Assembly: GCF_033170155.1 (NCBI RefSeq)
Contig: NZ_CP137079.1
Location: forward strand, 2,604,001 to 2,668,000
From: Raineyella sp. W15-4
Lineage (GTDB): Bacteria > Actinomycetota > Actinomycetes > Propionibacteriales > Propionibacteriaceae
Reading direction: 5' to 3'
DNA length: 64,000 nt
Shown here: in pieces, positions 9,748-18,501 of the stretch
Position numbering within the stretch: the first letter of the stretch is position 1
Layout of the letters: the number at the start of each line of letters is the position of its first letter
Program-made: the position numbers and the translations under genes
Notes under the pieces: generated by a model
Database searches by the model: none
What the model saw: only the letters and a program-made list of their open reading frames with translations
Told to the model about the DNA's origin: nothing

Positions 9748-10761
9748 TCAGCGCAGCTTCGGGTCGAGAGCGTCACGGACGACCTCGCCGAGCAGGATGA
9801 ACGCCAGCACGGTGACGGACAGGAACAGGGACGGGAAGAGCAGCATGTGCGGGGTCGACCGGACCAGGCCGATCCCCGAGGCGTCGGAGATCGCGACACC
9901 CCAGGAGATGGCCGGCGGCGCCAGGCCGATGCCGAGGAAGGACAGGGTCGCCTCCAGCGCGATGTACATGCCGAGGTTGATCGTCGCGACGGCGATCACC
10001 GGGGCGACGGCGTTGGGCAGGATGTGCGAGAAGACGATCCGGCCCGGCTTCGCTCCGAGGGCCCGGGCGGCCTGGACGAAGTCGTGCGGCTTGACCTGCA
10101 GCACCGAGGAGCGCATCAGTCGGGCGATGCTGGGCCAGCCGAGGATGCCCAGGGCCAGGACGACCTTGCCGACCATCACCAGGTAGAGGGTGTCCAGGGT
10201 GTTGGGGAACGTGTACAGGGCGAGAATGCCGCCGAGCAGCAGCGGGATGGCGAAGAAGACGTCGCCCAGCCGGGACAGCACGACGTCCCACCAGCCGCCG
10301 AAGTAGCCGGCGAAGATGCCGATCACGCTGCCGAGCAGGGTGGTCACCACGGTGGCGCCCAACCCGACCAGGATCGAGGACCGGGCGCCATAGATCGTCC
10401 GCGAGTAGACGTCGTAGCCCTGCGCGTCGAACCCGAACCACGCCTGCGCCGACGGCGCCAGCCGGGCCTTGGACAGATCCGCGTACTGCGGATCCGGCTG
10501 GGGGCTGAAGAAGGTGAACAGCTGCGGCACGATCGCCATCAGCACGACCACCAGGATCAGCCCCGCCGAGATCCAGAACAGCGGCCGGCTGCGCATCTCG
10601 CGCCAGGCGTCGGACCACAGCGACCGGGCCGGGCCGAGGTCGGCGTCGCCGGAGCCGGGGATGGCCGGATCCGCCAGCACAGCAACGGGATCCTGAGGAG
10701 CGAAGGCGGACCGGCGGTCCTCCTCCAGCTCGACCATGGCCTGGTCCTCACGGTCATTCAT
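9748..10761 (-). CDS. dppC: Peptide ABC transporter permease, OppC/DppC type
   Basis: This is an inner-membrane permease of 337 residues. A long acidic cytoplasmic N-terminus (about 55 residues) leads into six predicted membrane helices. The EAA loop that contacts the ATPase is visible as DFVQAARALGAKPGRIVFSH followed by ILPNAVAPVI. The gene start overlaps the stop of dppB by 8 bp, and GAGGAT upstream of the ATG can serve as ribosome site. It pairs with the dppB product to form the translocation channel. Confidence 0.92.
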   Translation of the reverse strand: MNDREDQAMVELEEDRRSAFAPQDPVAVLADPAIPGSGDADLGPARSLWSDAWREMRSRPLFWISAGLILVVVLMAIVPQLFTFFSPQPDPQYADLSKARLAPSAQAWFGFDAQGYDVYSRTIYGARSSILVGLGATVVTTLLGSVIGIFAGYFGGWWDVVLSRLGDVFFAIPLLLGGILALYTFPNTLDTLYLVMVGKVVLALGILGWPSIARLMRSSVLQVKPHDFVQAARALGAKPGRIVFSHILPNAVAPVIAVATINLGMYIALEATLSFLGIGLAPPAISWGVAISDASGIGLVRSTPHMLLFPSLFLSVTVLAFILLGEVVRDALDPKLR

Positions 10762-11677
10762 GGCTGATCCTCGGGTCGAGCACGCCGTAGAGCAGGTCGA
10801 CGAGCAGGTTCATGAGCAGGTAGATGAACACCAGCATGACCACCGCGCCGACCACCGACACGCCGTCACGCTGGGAGATGGAGCGGAAGATGAAGCTGCC
10901 GACCCCGTTGATGTTGAAGATCCGCTCGGTCACGATCGCGCCGCCCATCAGCGCGCCGAAGTCGTAGCCGATGTAGGTGACGACCGGGATCAGCGAGTTC
11001 CGCAGGGTGTGCAGACCGATCGACCGGCCACGCCCCAGGCCCTTGGCCTTCGCCGTCCGGACGTAGTCGGCCCGCAGGTTCTCCACCAGATTGGTCCGGG
11101 TCAGCCGGGCGACGTACGCCACCGAGACCGAGCCGAGCACCAGGCCCGGCAACAGCAGCTGCCACCAGGTGCCGGAGGTCGAGGTCACCGGGAAGATCCC
11201 CAGCTTCATCCCGAAGACCAGCTGGGCGAGGGCACCGATGACGAACACCGGCACCGAGATGATCAGCAGACTGCCGATCGTCACCAGGGTGTCCGGCCAC
11301 CGTCCGCGTCTCATCCCGGCCCAGACGCCGGCGCCGATGCCGACCACGATCTCGAACGCGATCGCGATGACGGCCAGCCGCAACGTGGTCGGGAACCGGA
11401 CGGCGAGCTCGTGCAGGACCGGGTTGCCGTAGAAGTTGGTGCCCAGGTCACCGCGGACCAGCTTGCCGAGATAGTAGCCGTACTGCACCACGACCGGCTG
11501 GTCCAAGTGGTACTCCTGGGTGAACTTCGCCACGTACGACGGTGGGCAGGCGCGCTCGCCGCAGCGACCGGAGACGGGGTCTCCCGGGAGGGCGAAGACC
11601 ATCAGGAAGATCAGGAACGTCGATCCGATCAGGACCGGAATCATCTGCAACAACCTGCGGATGACATAGGTTCCCAT
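10754..11677 (-). CDS. dppB: Peptide ABC transporter permease, OppB/DppB type
   Basis: This is an integral membrane permease of 307 residues. It begins MGTYVIRRLLQMIPVLIGST, the typical OppB/DppB first helix. The EAA motif appears as DYVRTAKAKGLGRGRSIGLH. The ATG at 11677 is preferred over an upstream frame because it gives this canonical N-terminus and follows GAGAGGAG. A 34-bp palindrome separates it from the binding-protein gene, so its expression is likely set below that of the binding protein. Confidence 0.93.
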   Translation of the reverse strand: MGTYVIRRLLQMIPVLIGSTFLIFLMVFALPGDPVSGRCGERACPPSYVAKFTQEYHLDQPVVVQYGYYLGKLVRGDLGTNFYGNPVLHELAVRFPTTLRLAVIAIAFEIVVGIGAGVWAGMRRGRWPDTLVTIGSLLIISVPVFVIGALAQLVFGMKLGIFPVTSTSGTWWQLLLPGLVLGSVSVAYVARLTRTNLVENLRADYVRTAKAKGLGRGRSIGLHTLRNSLIPVVTYIGYDFGALMGGAIVTERIFNINGVGSFIFRSISQRDGVSVVGAVVMLVFIYLLMNLLVDLLYGVLDPRISHE

Positions 11678-11736
11678 GCGTGCTCCTCTCGAACCGGCGG
11701 GATCCCCTGGGCGCCGCCGCAGATGCGAAGCGTACG

Positions 11737-11770
11737 CCACCGGCCCGCCGGGATCCCGGCGGGCCGGTGG
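11737..11770 (-). terminator. 34-bp perfect palindrome between dppA and dppB
   Basis: Two 17-base arms (CCACCGGCCCGCCGGGA and its exact complement) abut without a loop. In RNA from the dppA side this forms a very strong GC hairpin 33 bases after the dppA stop. No U-tract follows. It can act as a partial terminator and as a 3' block against exonucleases, leaving abundant dppA mRNA and less permease/ATPase mRNA. Confidence 0.75.
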
Positions 11771-11802
11771 GTGGCGATCAGGGGATCACCGTGGACCCGG
11801 CG

Positions 11803-13422
11803 TCACTTCGTCTGGATACCGGCGTAATCGATCTCGCCGAACGGGTCGACCTTGACATTGGTGACGTTGGTGGACCAGATCACCGGGCGGGTGGTGGACC
11901 ACAGCGGCAGGGTCGGCAGGTCCTTGCCCAGCACCTGCTCGGCGGCCTGCCACTTCACGTTCGCGTCGGCCGTGGTCTTGGCCTGGTTGCCTTCCTTGAG
12001 CAGCTGGTCGAACTCCGCACTGGAGTAGTTGAAGTAGTTCGACGAGGCGCCGGTGGCGTAGACCGGGGTGAGGAAGTCCTCGATCGACGGGTAGTCCATC
12101 TGCCAGCCGTAACGGAACATGCCCTTGAGCTCACGGTTCTTCATCTGGTCGAGCAGGGTCTTGAAGTCCGGGGTGACGATCACCTGGCAGTCGAGACCGA
12201 GGGTGTTCTTGATCGAGTTGCAGGTGGCGTCGGCCCACGGCTTGTGGCTGCCGTCACCGTTCACCGCCAGGGTCAGCGTTCCCTGGTAGCCGCCGGCCTG
12301 CTGGTAGAGCGCCTTGGCCTGGTCGGGGTTGTAGGTGCAGGTGTCGCCACAGGCGCCGGCCTTGTAGCCGTCCACCGAGGGGGCCACCCAGGAGTCAGAG
12401 GGCGTACGGGTCGCCATGAACACCTGCTTGGTGATCTCCGGGCGGTTGATCGCCATCGAGATCGCCTTGCGCAGCGTCGGGTTCTTCAGCTGCTCGTCGA
12501 CCGGCGAGAAGGCCGCCAGCTGGATGACCCCCTCCTTCGCGACGAGGTTACGGTCGGCGGCGTCGGTCTTCCACTGATCGTTGACCAGCATGCCGGTCGG
12601 CACTTCATCGCTGGCGTCCAGGTTGTTGGCGATCACATCCGCGTAGGCCGCGTCGGTCGACTGGTAGATCCGGTAGGTGATCTTGTCGGTGTGGGCGGGC
12701 CACTGACCCTTGTAGTTCGGGTCCTTCTCCACCACGATGTTCGAGGCGTCCTGCGAGACGAACTTGTACGGGCCAGCGCCGATCGGCTTGGCCTCGTATG
12801 CCTTCGGATCGGAGAAGAACGAGTCCGGCAGCGGCTGGAAGACGGTGTACCCCAGCCGGATCGGCAGGTTCGACACCGGTGAGCTGGTCTTGATGGTGAA
12901 GGTGTAGTCGTCCACCACCGCCAGGCCGGTCATCTTGTCGGTCTTCGGCTTCGTCGTGCACTTGGTGTCGGGGCACTGCAGATCCGCGTAGCCCTCGATC
13001 GGCTCGAAGAAGTAGCCACCCTGCATGCCGTTCGGGGCGTAGGCGGCGTAGTTCCAGGCATTGACGAAGTTCGCCGCCTTCACCGGGGTGCCGTCGTGGA
13101 ACGTCCGGTCCTGCTTCAGCTTGATGGTGAAGCTCTGGTTGTCGGAGGTCTCGATCGACTGGGCGAGATCCAGCTCAGGGGCCGCCGTGTCCACGTTGTA
13201 GTGCACCAGCTGCGACGACAGGGTCTTCAACACCATGTGGCCACAGGATTCGGTGGTGTTGGCCCCGATCAGAGCCTCCTGCGGGGTACACCCGCGAACG
13301 GTGATGGAGCCTCCCGTCCCCCCGCCGGCGGAGCTGTTGGCACCTCCGCCGCCGCAGGCGGCCGCGAACATCGACACCACGGCCACTGTCGCGAGTGTGG
13401 CCACACGGACATTTCGACGCAT
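11803..13422 (-). CDS. dppA: Peptide ABC transporter substrate-binding lipoprotein
   Basis: This is an extracellular binding protein of family SBP_bac_5, 539 residues. The N-terminus MRRNVRVATLATVAVVSMF leads to AAAC, with Cys23 as the likely lipidated residue, followed by a Gly/Ser linker. Family landmarks include FTIKLKQDRTFHDGTPVKAA early in the mature part and PTLRKAISMAINRPEI later. The ATG at 13422 follows AGGAGG at a good distance; upstream in-frame codons are rejected because they would bury the signal peptide. It is the first gene of the transporter operon. Confidence 0.93.
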   Translation of the reverse strand: MRRNVRVATLATVAVVSMFAAACGGGGANSSAGGGTGGSITVRGCTPQEALIGANTTESCGHMVLKTLSSQLVHYNVDTAAPELDLAQSIETSDNQSFTIKLKQDRTFHDGTPVKAANFVNAWNYAAYAPNGMQGGYFFEPIEGYADLQCPDTKCTTKPKTDKMTGLAVVDDYTFTIKTSSPVSNLPIRLGYTVFQPLPDSFFSDPKAYEAKPIGAGPYKFVSQDASNIVVEKDPNYKGQWPAHTDKITYRIYQSTDAAYADVIANNLDASDEVPTGMLVNDQWKTDAADRNLVAKEGVIQLAAFSPVDEQLKNPTLRKAISMAINRPEITKQVFMATRTPSDSWVAPSVDGYKAGACGDTCTYNPDQAKALYQQAGGYQGTLTLAVNGDGSHKPWADATCNSIKNTLGLDCQVIVTPDFKTLLDQMKNRELKGMFRYGWQMDYPSIEDFLTPVYATGASSNYFNYSSAEFDQLLKEGNQAKTTADANVKWQAAEQVLGKDLPTLPLWSTTRPVIWSTNVTNVKVDPFGEIDYAGIQTK

Positions 13423-13548
13423 GAACTTCCTCCTAGGTTCGGCACCCCCTTCGGCGCCGATTCCGCACTCCCGGCCCTCCGCCGGAGCTGCTGCGCTGCA
13501 TCGTGTCCGCCGGATCGTCCCGTGACGACCCGGCAAACGCACGAGAGT

Positions 13549-13590
13549 TGTACGTCGACTGTAGTACATTCGTACGTCACCCGTAGTACA
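13549..13590 (-). promoter_or_regulatory. Putative operator region upstream of dppA
   Basis: The 291-bp gap between dppA and the upstream MFS gene holds no gene. Within it, TGTAC-N10-GTACA forms an inverted repeat at 13549-13568, and the octamer GTAGTACA occurs twice, at 13561-13568 and 13583-13590, exactly 22 bp apart (two helical turns). The cluster lies 127-168 bp upstream of the dppA ATG, in the place for a regulator of the peptide operon. The regulator is unknown. Confidence 0.4.
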
Positions 13591-13713
13591 CCCGCGTGCC
13601 CCTTCGATCCTGCTGGAGATTACCGTCGGTGAACCCATGGGTCGATGTTTTTGTCCCCCCGGACCACGTTTTGTTACCCGATTGCCATGGATACCTTCGA
13701 CAAGCGGCACTGC

Positions 13714-15081
13714 TCAGACCAGCACCCTGCCACGCTGCTCGGGCAGCGTCACCGCCGCGACGGCCCCGATCAGGAAGGCCACCCCGAACACCACGAAGGT
13801 CAGCACGAAGCCATACGACGCTCCGCCCCAGCGGAGGAACACCGGCACCGACAACGGGGCCAGGATCGAGGCGATCCGGCCGAAGGCTGCCGCTGCCCCG
13901 GTGCCGGTGCCCCGCAACCGGGTGGGATAGAGCTCCGGGCCGATGGCGTAGAGCGCGCCCCAGGCGCCCAGGTTGAAGAACGACAGCACGGCCCCGGCGC
14001 CGAGCACCGCCCCGACCGCCGGCCGGTCACCGAAAGACGCCAGTCCGAAGGCCACCGCACCGGCGGCGGACCCGAGCAGGAACACCGCGAGGGTGAGGCG
14101 CCGGCCCCACCGCTCGATCAGCCAGGCCGCGGCGAGGTAGCCGGGCAGCTGGGCCAGGGTGATCAGCAGCACGTACTCGAAGGAACGGGTGAGGGTGAAG
14201 CCGCGGCCGAGCAGTAGGGTGGGCAGCCAGGTGAAGGCGCCGTAGTAGGACAGGTTGATGGTGAACCACACCACCCACAGCGCGGCCGTCCGCCCGGCCA
14301 ACGGCCGGGCCCAGATCGAGGCGGCCCGGATGTCGTCGATGTCGGTCACCGGCTCCCGGGGCGCCCGGACCCGGCGCAGCATCGGCGGTGAGGTCTCGAA
14401 CCGCCGGACCGCCTGCTCCGCCTCTGCCGTACGGCCGCGCTGTTCGAGGAACCGGACGGACTCCGGCAGCCCCAACCGGACCACCACTGCGTAGAGGGTC
14501 GGGAGGATGCCGACAGTGAGCGCCCAGCGCCAGCCGCTGGCGAAGGCCGGGATGATGAAGTAGCCGATCAGCGCGGCAAGGATCCACCCCACCGCCCAGA
14601 AGGCCTCGAGGAACACCACCATCCGGCCCCGGATCCGGCGGGGGGCGTACTCGCTGACCAGGGTCGAGGCGACCGGGAGCTCCGCGCCGAGCCCGAGTCC
14701 GACGATGAACCGGAAGACCACCAGGGCGGTCACCGACCAGGACAGGGCGGCGGCACCGGTCGCCACGCCGTAGATCAGCAGGGTCAGCGCGAACACCTGC
14801 CGGCGCCCGGCCCGGTCGGCGAGCAGGCCGCCGAGCGCGGCCCCGATCGTCATGCCGACGAAGCCGATCGACCCGATCACCGACAGGGTGGTGGCGCCGA
14901 GGTGCCATTCGACGGCCAGGGCCGCCATCACGAACGAGATCAGGCCGACGTCCATGGCATCGAGGGCCCAGCCGATCCCCGAGCCGATCAGCAGCCGGTG
15001 GTGCTGCCGGGTGTAGGGCAGCCGGTCGAGGCGCTCCGCACGGGTCGGGGCGACGGCCCCACCGTTGTCCGCTCCTGTCAT
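13714..15081 (-). CDS. MFS transporter, sugar/aromatic-acid (NiaP-like) type
   Basis: This is a 12-helix major facilitator of 455 residues. Signature loops are visible: GALLADRAGRRQVFA-like sequence between helices 2 and 3 (GGLLADRAGRRQVFA), RFIVGLGLGAELPVASTLVS in helices 4-5, and APRRIRGRMV after helix 5. The start LPYTRQHHRLLIGSGIGWAL with DAMDVGL is typical of the AAHS/NiaP-like group that imports small carboxylic acids such as niacin. The substrate is not decidable from sequence. It ends 291 bp before dppA on the same strand and is probably separately transcribed. Confidence 0.85.
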   Translation of the reverse strand: MTGADNGGAVAPTRAERLDRLPYTRQHHRLLIGSGIGWALDAMDVGLISFVMAALAVEWHLGATTLSVIGSIGFVGMTIGAALGGLLADRAGRRQVFALTLLIYGVATGAAALSWSVTALVVFRFIVGLGLGAELPVASTLVSEYAPRRIRGRMVVFLEAFWAVGWILAALIGYFIIPAFASGWRWALTVGILPTLYAVVVRLGLPESVRFLEQRGRTAEAEQAVRRFETSPPMLRRVRAPREPVTDIDDIRAASIWARPLAGRTAALWVVWFTINLSYYGAFTWLPTLLLGRGFTLTRSFEYVLLITLAQLPGYLAAAWLIERWGRRLTLAVFLLGSAAGAVAFGLASFGDRPAVGAVLGAGAVLSFFNLGAWGALYAIGPELYPTRLRGTGTGAAAAFGRIASILAPLSVPVFLRWGGASYGFVLTFVVFGVAFLIGAVAAVTLPEQRGRVLV

Positions 15082-15115
15082 GGTGCCGAGTGTCCCACGA
15101 TCGGGGCCCGGACGG

Positions 15116-15706
15116 TCAGGCGGCGAGGAGCGGCTCCAGGTCGGCGCGCAGCTGGCTCGGGTTGCGGAACCGGATGGCCTGCATCCCGGTGCTGCGGGCG
15201 CCTTCGCAGTTGACCGGCCGGTCGTCGACCATGATCACCGTCTCCGGGGCGACGCCGAGGTCCCGGCACACCGTGTGGTAGGCGGTGGGATCGGGCTTCG
15301 CCAGGTGGATCCGGCAGCTGTAGCAGCGGCCCTTCATCGCCGACAGCTCGGGCAACTCGTCGATCGCTGCGGCGATGGACACCGGGGCGTTGGAGAACAG
15401 CGCCGTGGGGATCCCCCGATCCACCAGACCGGCGTGGATCGCCACGACCTCCTCCGACAGGTGCAGCCAGCTGTCGACGTCGCGCTGGACCAGCTCCTCG
15501 ACGGTCTCCTCGGCCAGGCCACGGCCAGCGATCGCGTGCCAGTACTCCCCGGCGGTCAGGCCGCCCTTGTCGTACGCCTGTCGCTTCGCCCAGTAGCGAT
15601 GGTTGAACGCCTCGAGTTCGACACCGGCGACCGCGGCCATCCGGACCCGATCGCGAGGTGTTTGGGGTAGTCCGAGGACCTCCCCGAAGTCGAACAGCAC
15701 GAGCAC
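15116..15706 (-). CDS. HAD-superfamily phosphatase
   Basis: This 196-residue soluble hydrolase has motif I as LFDFGEVLG (nucleophile Asp), motif II as ALFSNAP, the motif III lysine in AKPDPTAYH, and motif IV as VIMVDDRPVNCEGA. The DFG form, with Gly in place of the second Asp, is common in YihX-type HAD enzymes. Substrate is unknown, probably a sugar phosphate or nucleotide. The GTG at 15706 is chosen because AGGAAGG precedes it and the protein then begins at the first beta strand. A second GTG two codons on is possible. Confidence 0.8.
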   Translation of the reverse strand: MLVLFDFGEVLGLPQTPRDRVRMAAVAGVELEAFNHRYWAKRQAYDKGGLTAGEYWHAIAGRGLAEETVEELVQRDVDSWLHLSEEVVAIHAGLVDRGIPTALFSNAPVSIAAAIDELPELSAMKGRCYSCRIHLAKPDPTAYHTVCRDLGVAPETVIMVDDRPVNCEGARSTGMQAIRFRNPSQLRADLEPLLAA

Positions 15707-15921
15707 GATGCCGCCACCTTCCTGCCGATCGGGCACCCACGCAGGGCACCCACCGGCCAGGCGGCCGGCAGCACCGACCCTAGCGGCGTCCCCGCTCCCG
15801 TGACCACTCGGTATCCGTCCTGACCCACCCGGTGAGCAGCCGCCGGTGGCGCCGGCAGACCGCGTCCGGGTCGTGGTAGAGCCCACCGCGGTGGGCACAC
15901 CGGCCGGTCCGTTGGGGTCCG

Positions 15922-15949
15922 ACCGTCCGGTGGCCCGCCACCGGACGGT
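15922..15949 (-). terminator. Strong hairpin after the holin-like gene
   Basis: A perfect 12-bp stem (ACCGTCCGGTGG) with loop CCCG and exact complement lies 24 bases after the stop of the holin-like gene. There is no U-tract, as usual in high-GC actinobacteria. The 267-bp gap between the holin-like and HAD genes holds nothing else I can recognise. Confidence 0.7.
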
Positions 15950-15973
15950 GCGGCCCGGCCCCGCAGCGGCGGT

Positions 15974-16348
15974 TCATGCGCGCTCCCGACGCCAGGGGGA
16001 CGCGCCGAGCAGGAAGCTGACGATCGAGATCACCAGGGCTCCCCAGAAGGCGGGGCCGAAGCCGTCGACATGCCAGCCCAGGCCGACCAGTCCGGCCAGC
16101 CAGGAGGTGAGCATCAGCATCAGGGCGTTGATGACGAGCAGGAACAGACCGAAGGTCAGCACCACCAGACAGCCGGTGAGGGTCCCGAGGATGGGCTTGA
16201 CGATCGTGTTCACCGCGCCCAACAGCAACGCGACGAGCGCGACGGTGAGCACGATGCCGGTCGTGTCGGGGGCGGTCACCGTGATGCCCGCGACCAGGTA
16301 GGTCGCGGCCGCCACGGCGAGGGAGTTCACCAACCAACGCCAAATCAT
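15974..16348 (-). CDS. Phage-holin family (Phage_holin_4_2-like) membrane protein
   Basis: This 124-residue protein consists almost entirely of four hydrophobic helices, beginning MIWRWLVNSLAVAAATYLVA. The sequence GAVNTIVKPILGTLTGCLVV between helices 2 and 3 is characteristic of the family often labelled mycobacterial holin 4. Family members are chromosomal and not phage genes; their role is unknown. The ATG at 16348 gives the standard N-terminus. It is the last gene before a strong hairpin terminator. Confidence 0.85.
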   Translation of the reverse strand: MIWRWLVNSLAVAAATYLVAGITVTAPDTTGIVLTVALVALLLGAVNTIVKPILGTLTGCLVVLTFGLFLLVINALMLMLTSWLAGLVGLGWHVDGFGPAFWGALVISIVSFLLGASPWRRERA

Positions 16349-16419
16349 GTCCCCATCATCCCCGCCAGGCACCGATCCCGCACTCAGGGGTCCCCCCGGG
16401 CGGTCCCCCAACCGCCCGG

Positions 16420-17460
16420 TCAGGCCGGGCCGACGGTCCGATCCGCCGCGGCCTCGGTCAGCCAGTCGATCCAGCCGCCGTGCTGGCCCACCCGGGCCAG
16501 CGGCCGACCGTCCAGGGCCAGCACGAAGCACGGCGGCCCGGCGTACGGCGCGGCGGGCAGCCGGTCGCGGACCTCGGGCACCACCCGCTCCCCCTCACAG
16601 GAGACCCAGCGTGCCCCGAGCCCACCGACCAGCGCCCCGAACCGGGCCCGCCGGTCGCGGGACACGTACGACAGGGTGGCGGTGTGCATCACCACCACGG
16701 TGTCCGCATGCCGGCGGGCCTCGGTGACCGCGTCGGGCAGCGCCTCGAGGGCGTCGCCGGTGATCACCGGCACCGGCGGCAGGCCGGCGGCGGTGGCCAG
16801 CGCACCGGCGAGCCGGTCCTCGCGCTCCTGCTGGCCGGGCCAGATCAGCGCCCGCAGCCAGGCCGCGACCTCCGGGTCGGTCGGATCGAGGGGGGCGGTG
16901 TCGATCCCGCACCGCCAGGCGATGGCGGGTGTCGCGTACGCCGCCTCGGCCGGGGTGGCCCCGCCGATCCGGCACGGGATCACCGGCGTCCCCGATCCCA
17001 CCACCAGGTCGGGCCGATCGGCGAAGCGGTAGCGGTAGGCGTACGCGTCGGGCAGCAGGCACAGACCGGCCGAGGACCCCACCTCGACCAGGGCGATCGG
17101 GCCGGCGTCATCGGCCAGACCGGCGAGCAGTGGCAGGTGCACCGCGCACCGGCCGACCTCGTTGGTCTGGGTGGAGTGGCCGAGGATCGTCCGCTCCAGC
17201 TCGTCCCAGTGCTCGGCGACCCAGTCCGCGAGGGCGGGTCCGGGGGTCAGCGGTGCGTCGAGCCGTCGCAGCGCCGCCAGGAACAGTTGCGGCTGGCGCT
17301 TCATGCCGGGCAGGGCGGCGAGCCGGTCGGCGACCGCCCCGGTCCGGGCCACCCAGTCACAGACCGCCCGCCAGGTCGGCGACGAGGGTGCCGCCTCGGC
17401 GGCGAACCACCGGTAGATCTCGGCGATGTCCCCGTCCGCGTAGAAGTGTCCGGTGCTCAT
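16420..17460 (-). CDS. DUF2332 domain-containing protein
   Basis: This is a 346-residue cytoplasmic protein of a family of unknown function. Recognisable family stretches are QTNEVGRCAVHLPLL, IALVEVGSSAGLCLLPDAYA and VVVMHTATLSYVSRDRRARF. The VEVGSSAGL segment resembles the glycine loop of a class I methyltransferase, so SAM-dependent methylation is a reasonable but unproven idea. The ATG at 17460 overlaps no ribosome site clearly but gives the family N-terminus FYADGDIAEIYRWFA. Its start is 5 bp from the stop of the upstream CorA-type gene, so the two are probably co-transcribed. Confidence 0.8.
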   Translation of the reverse strand: MSTGHFYADGDIAEIYRWFAAEAAPSSPTWRAVCDWVARTGAVADRLAALPGMKRQPQLFLAALRRLDAPLTPGPALADWVAEHWDELERTILGHSTQTNEVGRCAVHLPLLAGLADDAGPIALVEVGSSAGLCLLPDAYAYRYRFADRPDLVVGSGTPVIPCRIGGATPAEAAYATPAIAWRCGIDTAPLDPTDPEVAAWLRALIWPGQQEREDRLAGALATAAGLPPVPVITGDALEALPDAVTEARRHADTVVVMHTATLSYVSRDRRARFGALVGGLGARWVSCEGERVVPEVRDRLPAAPYAGPPCFVLALDGRPLARVGQHGGWIDWLTEAAADRTVGPA

Positions 17461-17465
17461 CTCGG

Positions 17466-18476
17466 CTACACCCAGTCGTTGAGCCGGAACAGCAGGTACA
17501 GCCCGATCGAGGACACCAGGATCATCAGCGCGCTGAGCCCGACGCCCCACGGTTGGTTGAACCCCCAGTAGGGCACGTTCTGGCCGAACCAGCCGGTGAT
17601 CGCCGTCGGCACGGCGATGATCGCGGCCCAGCCGGCGAGCTTCTTCATGATCTGGTTCAGCCGGGAGTCCTGCAACGACAGGTGGGTCTCGAACATCGTC
17701 GCCACCATGTCCCGCAGCGACTCGGTCCACTCGGCGGCACGCAGGACGTGGTCGTAGAGGTCGTCGTACCAGGAGTCGAGCTCGGTGTGTGGGCCGGTCC
17801 GGTGCCGCAGCACCCCGTTCACCACCTCGCGCATCGGCAGCACCACCCGGCGCAGGTCGACCAGGTCCTTGCGCAGCCCGTACACCTGGCGGATGAACCC
17901 GGCCTTCGGTTGGCCGGCGGCGAACAGTACGTCCTCGAGTCGCTCCGTCTCGTCGTCGAGGGCCTGGATGGTCTCGAAGTGCCCGTCGACGATGACGTCG
18001 AGCAGGCCGTGGACCAGCGCCCCGGCGCCGTACTGCAGCAGGTGGGAGTCCTCGCGCCAGGTCCGTTCCGGCTGCGTCATGTCGAAACCGTCGTCGAGGC
18101 GGATCGTCACCAGGGCGTGCGGCGTCATGATGCCGGAGACCCGGCTGGACACCATCCGGCCCTTCGTCGGGTCGAGGTGGTCGTGCGGCCGCAGGCGGGT
18201 GGCGTACACGGTGAAGAAGAGGTAACCCTCGCGGCGCGAGACCTTGGGGCGCTCGAACGGCGCCAGGGCGTCCTCGACGGCCGTCGGGGGCAGGCCGAGC
18301 TCGTGCACCAGCGCCCCGAGTTCTCCGGCGTCGGGCTGCAGCAGGTCGATCCAGACGATGTTGTCCGGGTCGCGGATCTCGGCGGCCACCTCATCGGGGC
18401 GGACGTCGTCGTCGACGACCACACCGCCTCGCCAGGTCCGGCTCGCGGCGATGCAGTTGATCTCGATGTCCGTCAC
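17466..18476 (-). CDS. corA: CorA-family divalent cation channel, GQN variant
   Basis: This is a membrane channel for Mg2+ or another divalent cation, 336 residues: a large cytoplasmic N-terminal domain, a long helix and two C-terminal membrane helices. The loop between the helices normally carries Gly-Met-Asn; here it reads GWFGQNVPYWGF, so Met is replaced by Gln. Such GQN variants occur in divergent CorA relatives, and specificity may differ. The GTG at 18476 is preceded by GGAGAGGG. The start is 25 bp after the stop of the O-antigen-ligase-like gene, suggesting one transcript of three genes. Confidence 0.85.
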   Translation of the reverse strand: MTDIEINCIAASRTWRGGVVVDDDVRPDEVAAEIRDPDNIVWIDLLQPDAGELGALVHELGLPPTAVEDALAPFERPKVSRREGYLFFTVYATRLRPHDHLDPTKGRMVSSRVSGIMTPHALVTIRLDDGFDMTQPERTWREDSHLLQYGAGALVHGLLDVIVDGHFETIQALDDETERLEDVLFAAGQPKAGFIRQVYGLRKDLVDLRRVVLPMREVVNGVLRHRTGPHTELDSWYDDLYDHVLRAAEWTESLRDMVATMFETHLSLQDSRLNQIMKKLAGWAAIIAVPTAITGWFGQNVPYWGFNQPWGVGLSALMILVSSIGLYLLFRLNDWV

Positions 18477-18501
18477 CCCTCTCCGGTGGGACCCTCGCCG
18501 G

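Noticed and set aside
8593-10767. A 724-codon open frame antisense to dppD and dppC
   Set aside because: It spans two well-identified genes on the other strand, has low-complexity composition, and no ribosome site or leaderless promoter.
13423-13713. Searched the gap upstream of dppA for a riboswitch or small RNA
   Set aside because: No conserved aptamer core or U-tract terminator is visible; only short repeats and a ribosome site were found.
15974-16348. Holin-like gene considered as prophage evidence
   Set aside because: This family is a common chromosomal membrane protein in actinobacteria, and no other phage gene is near.
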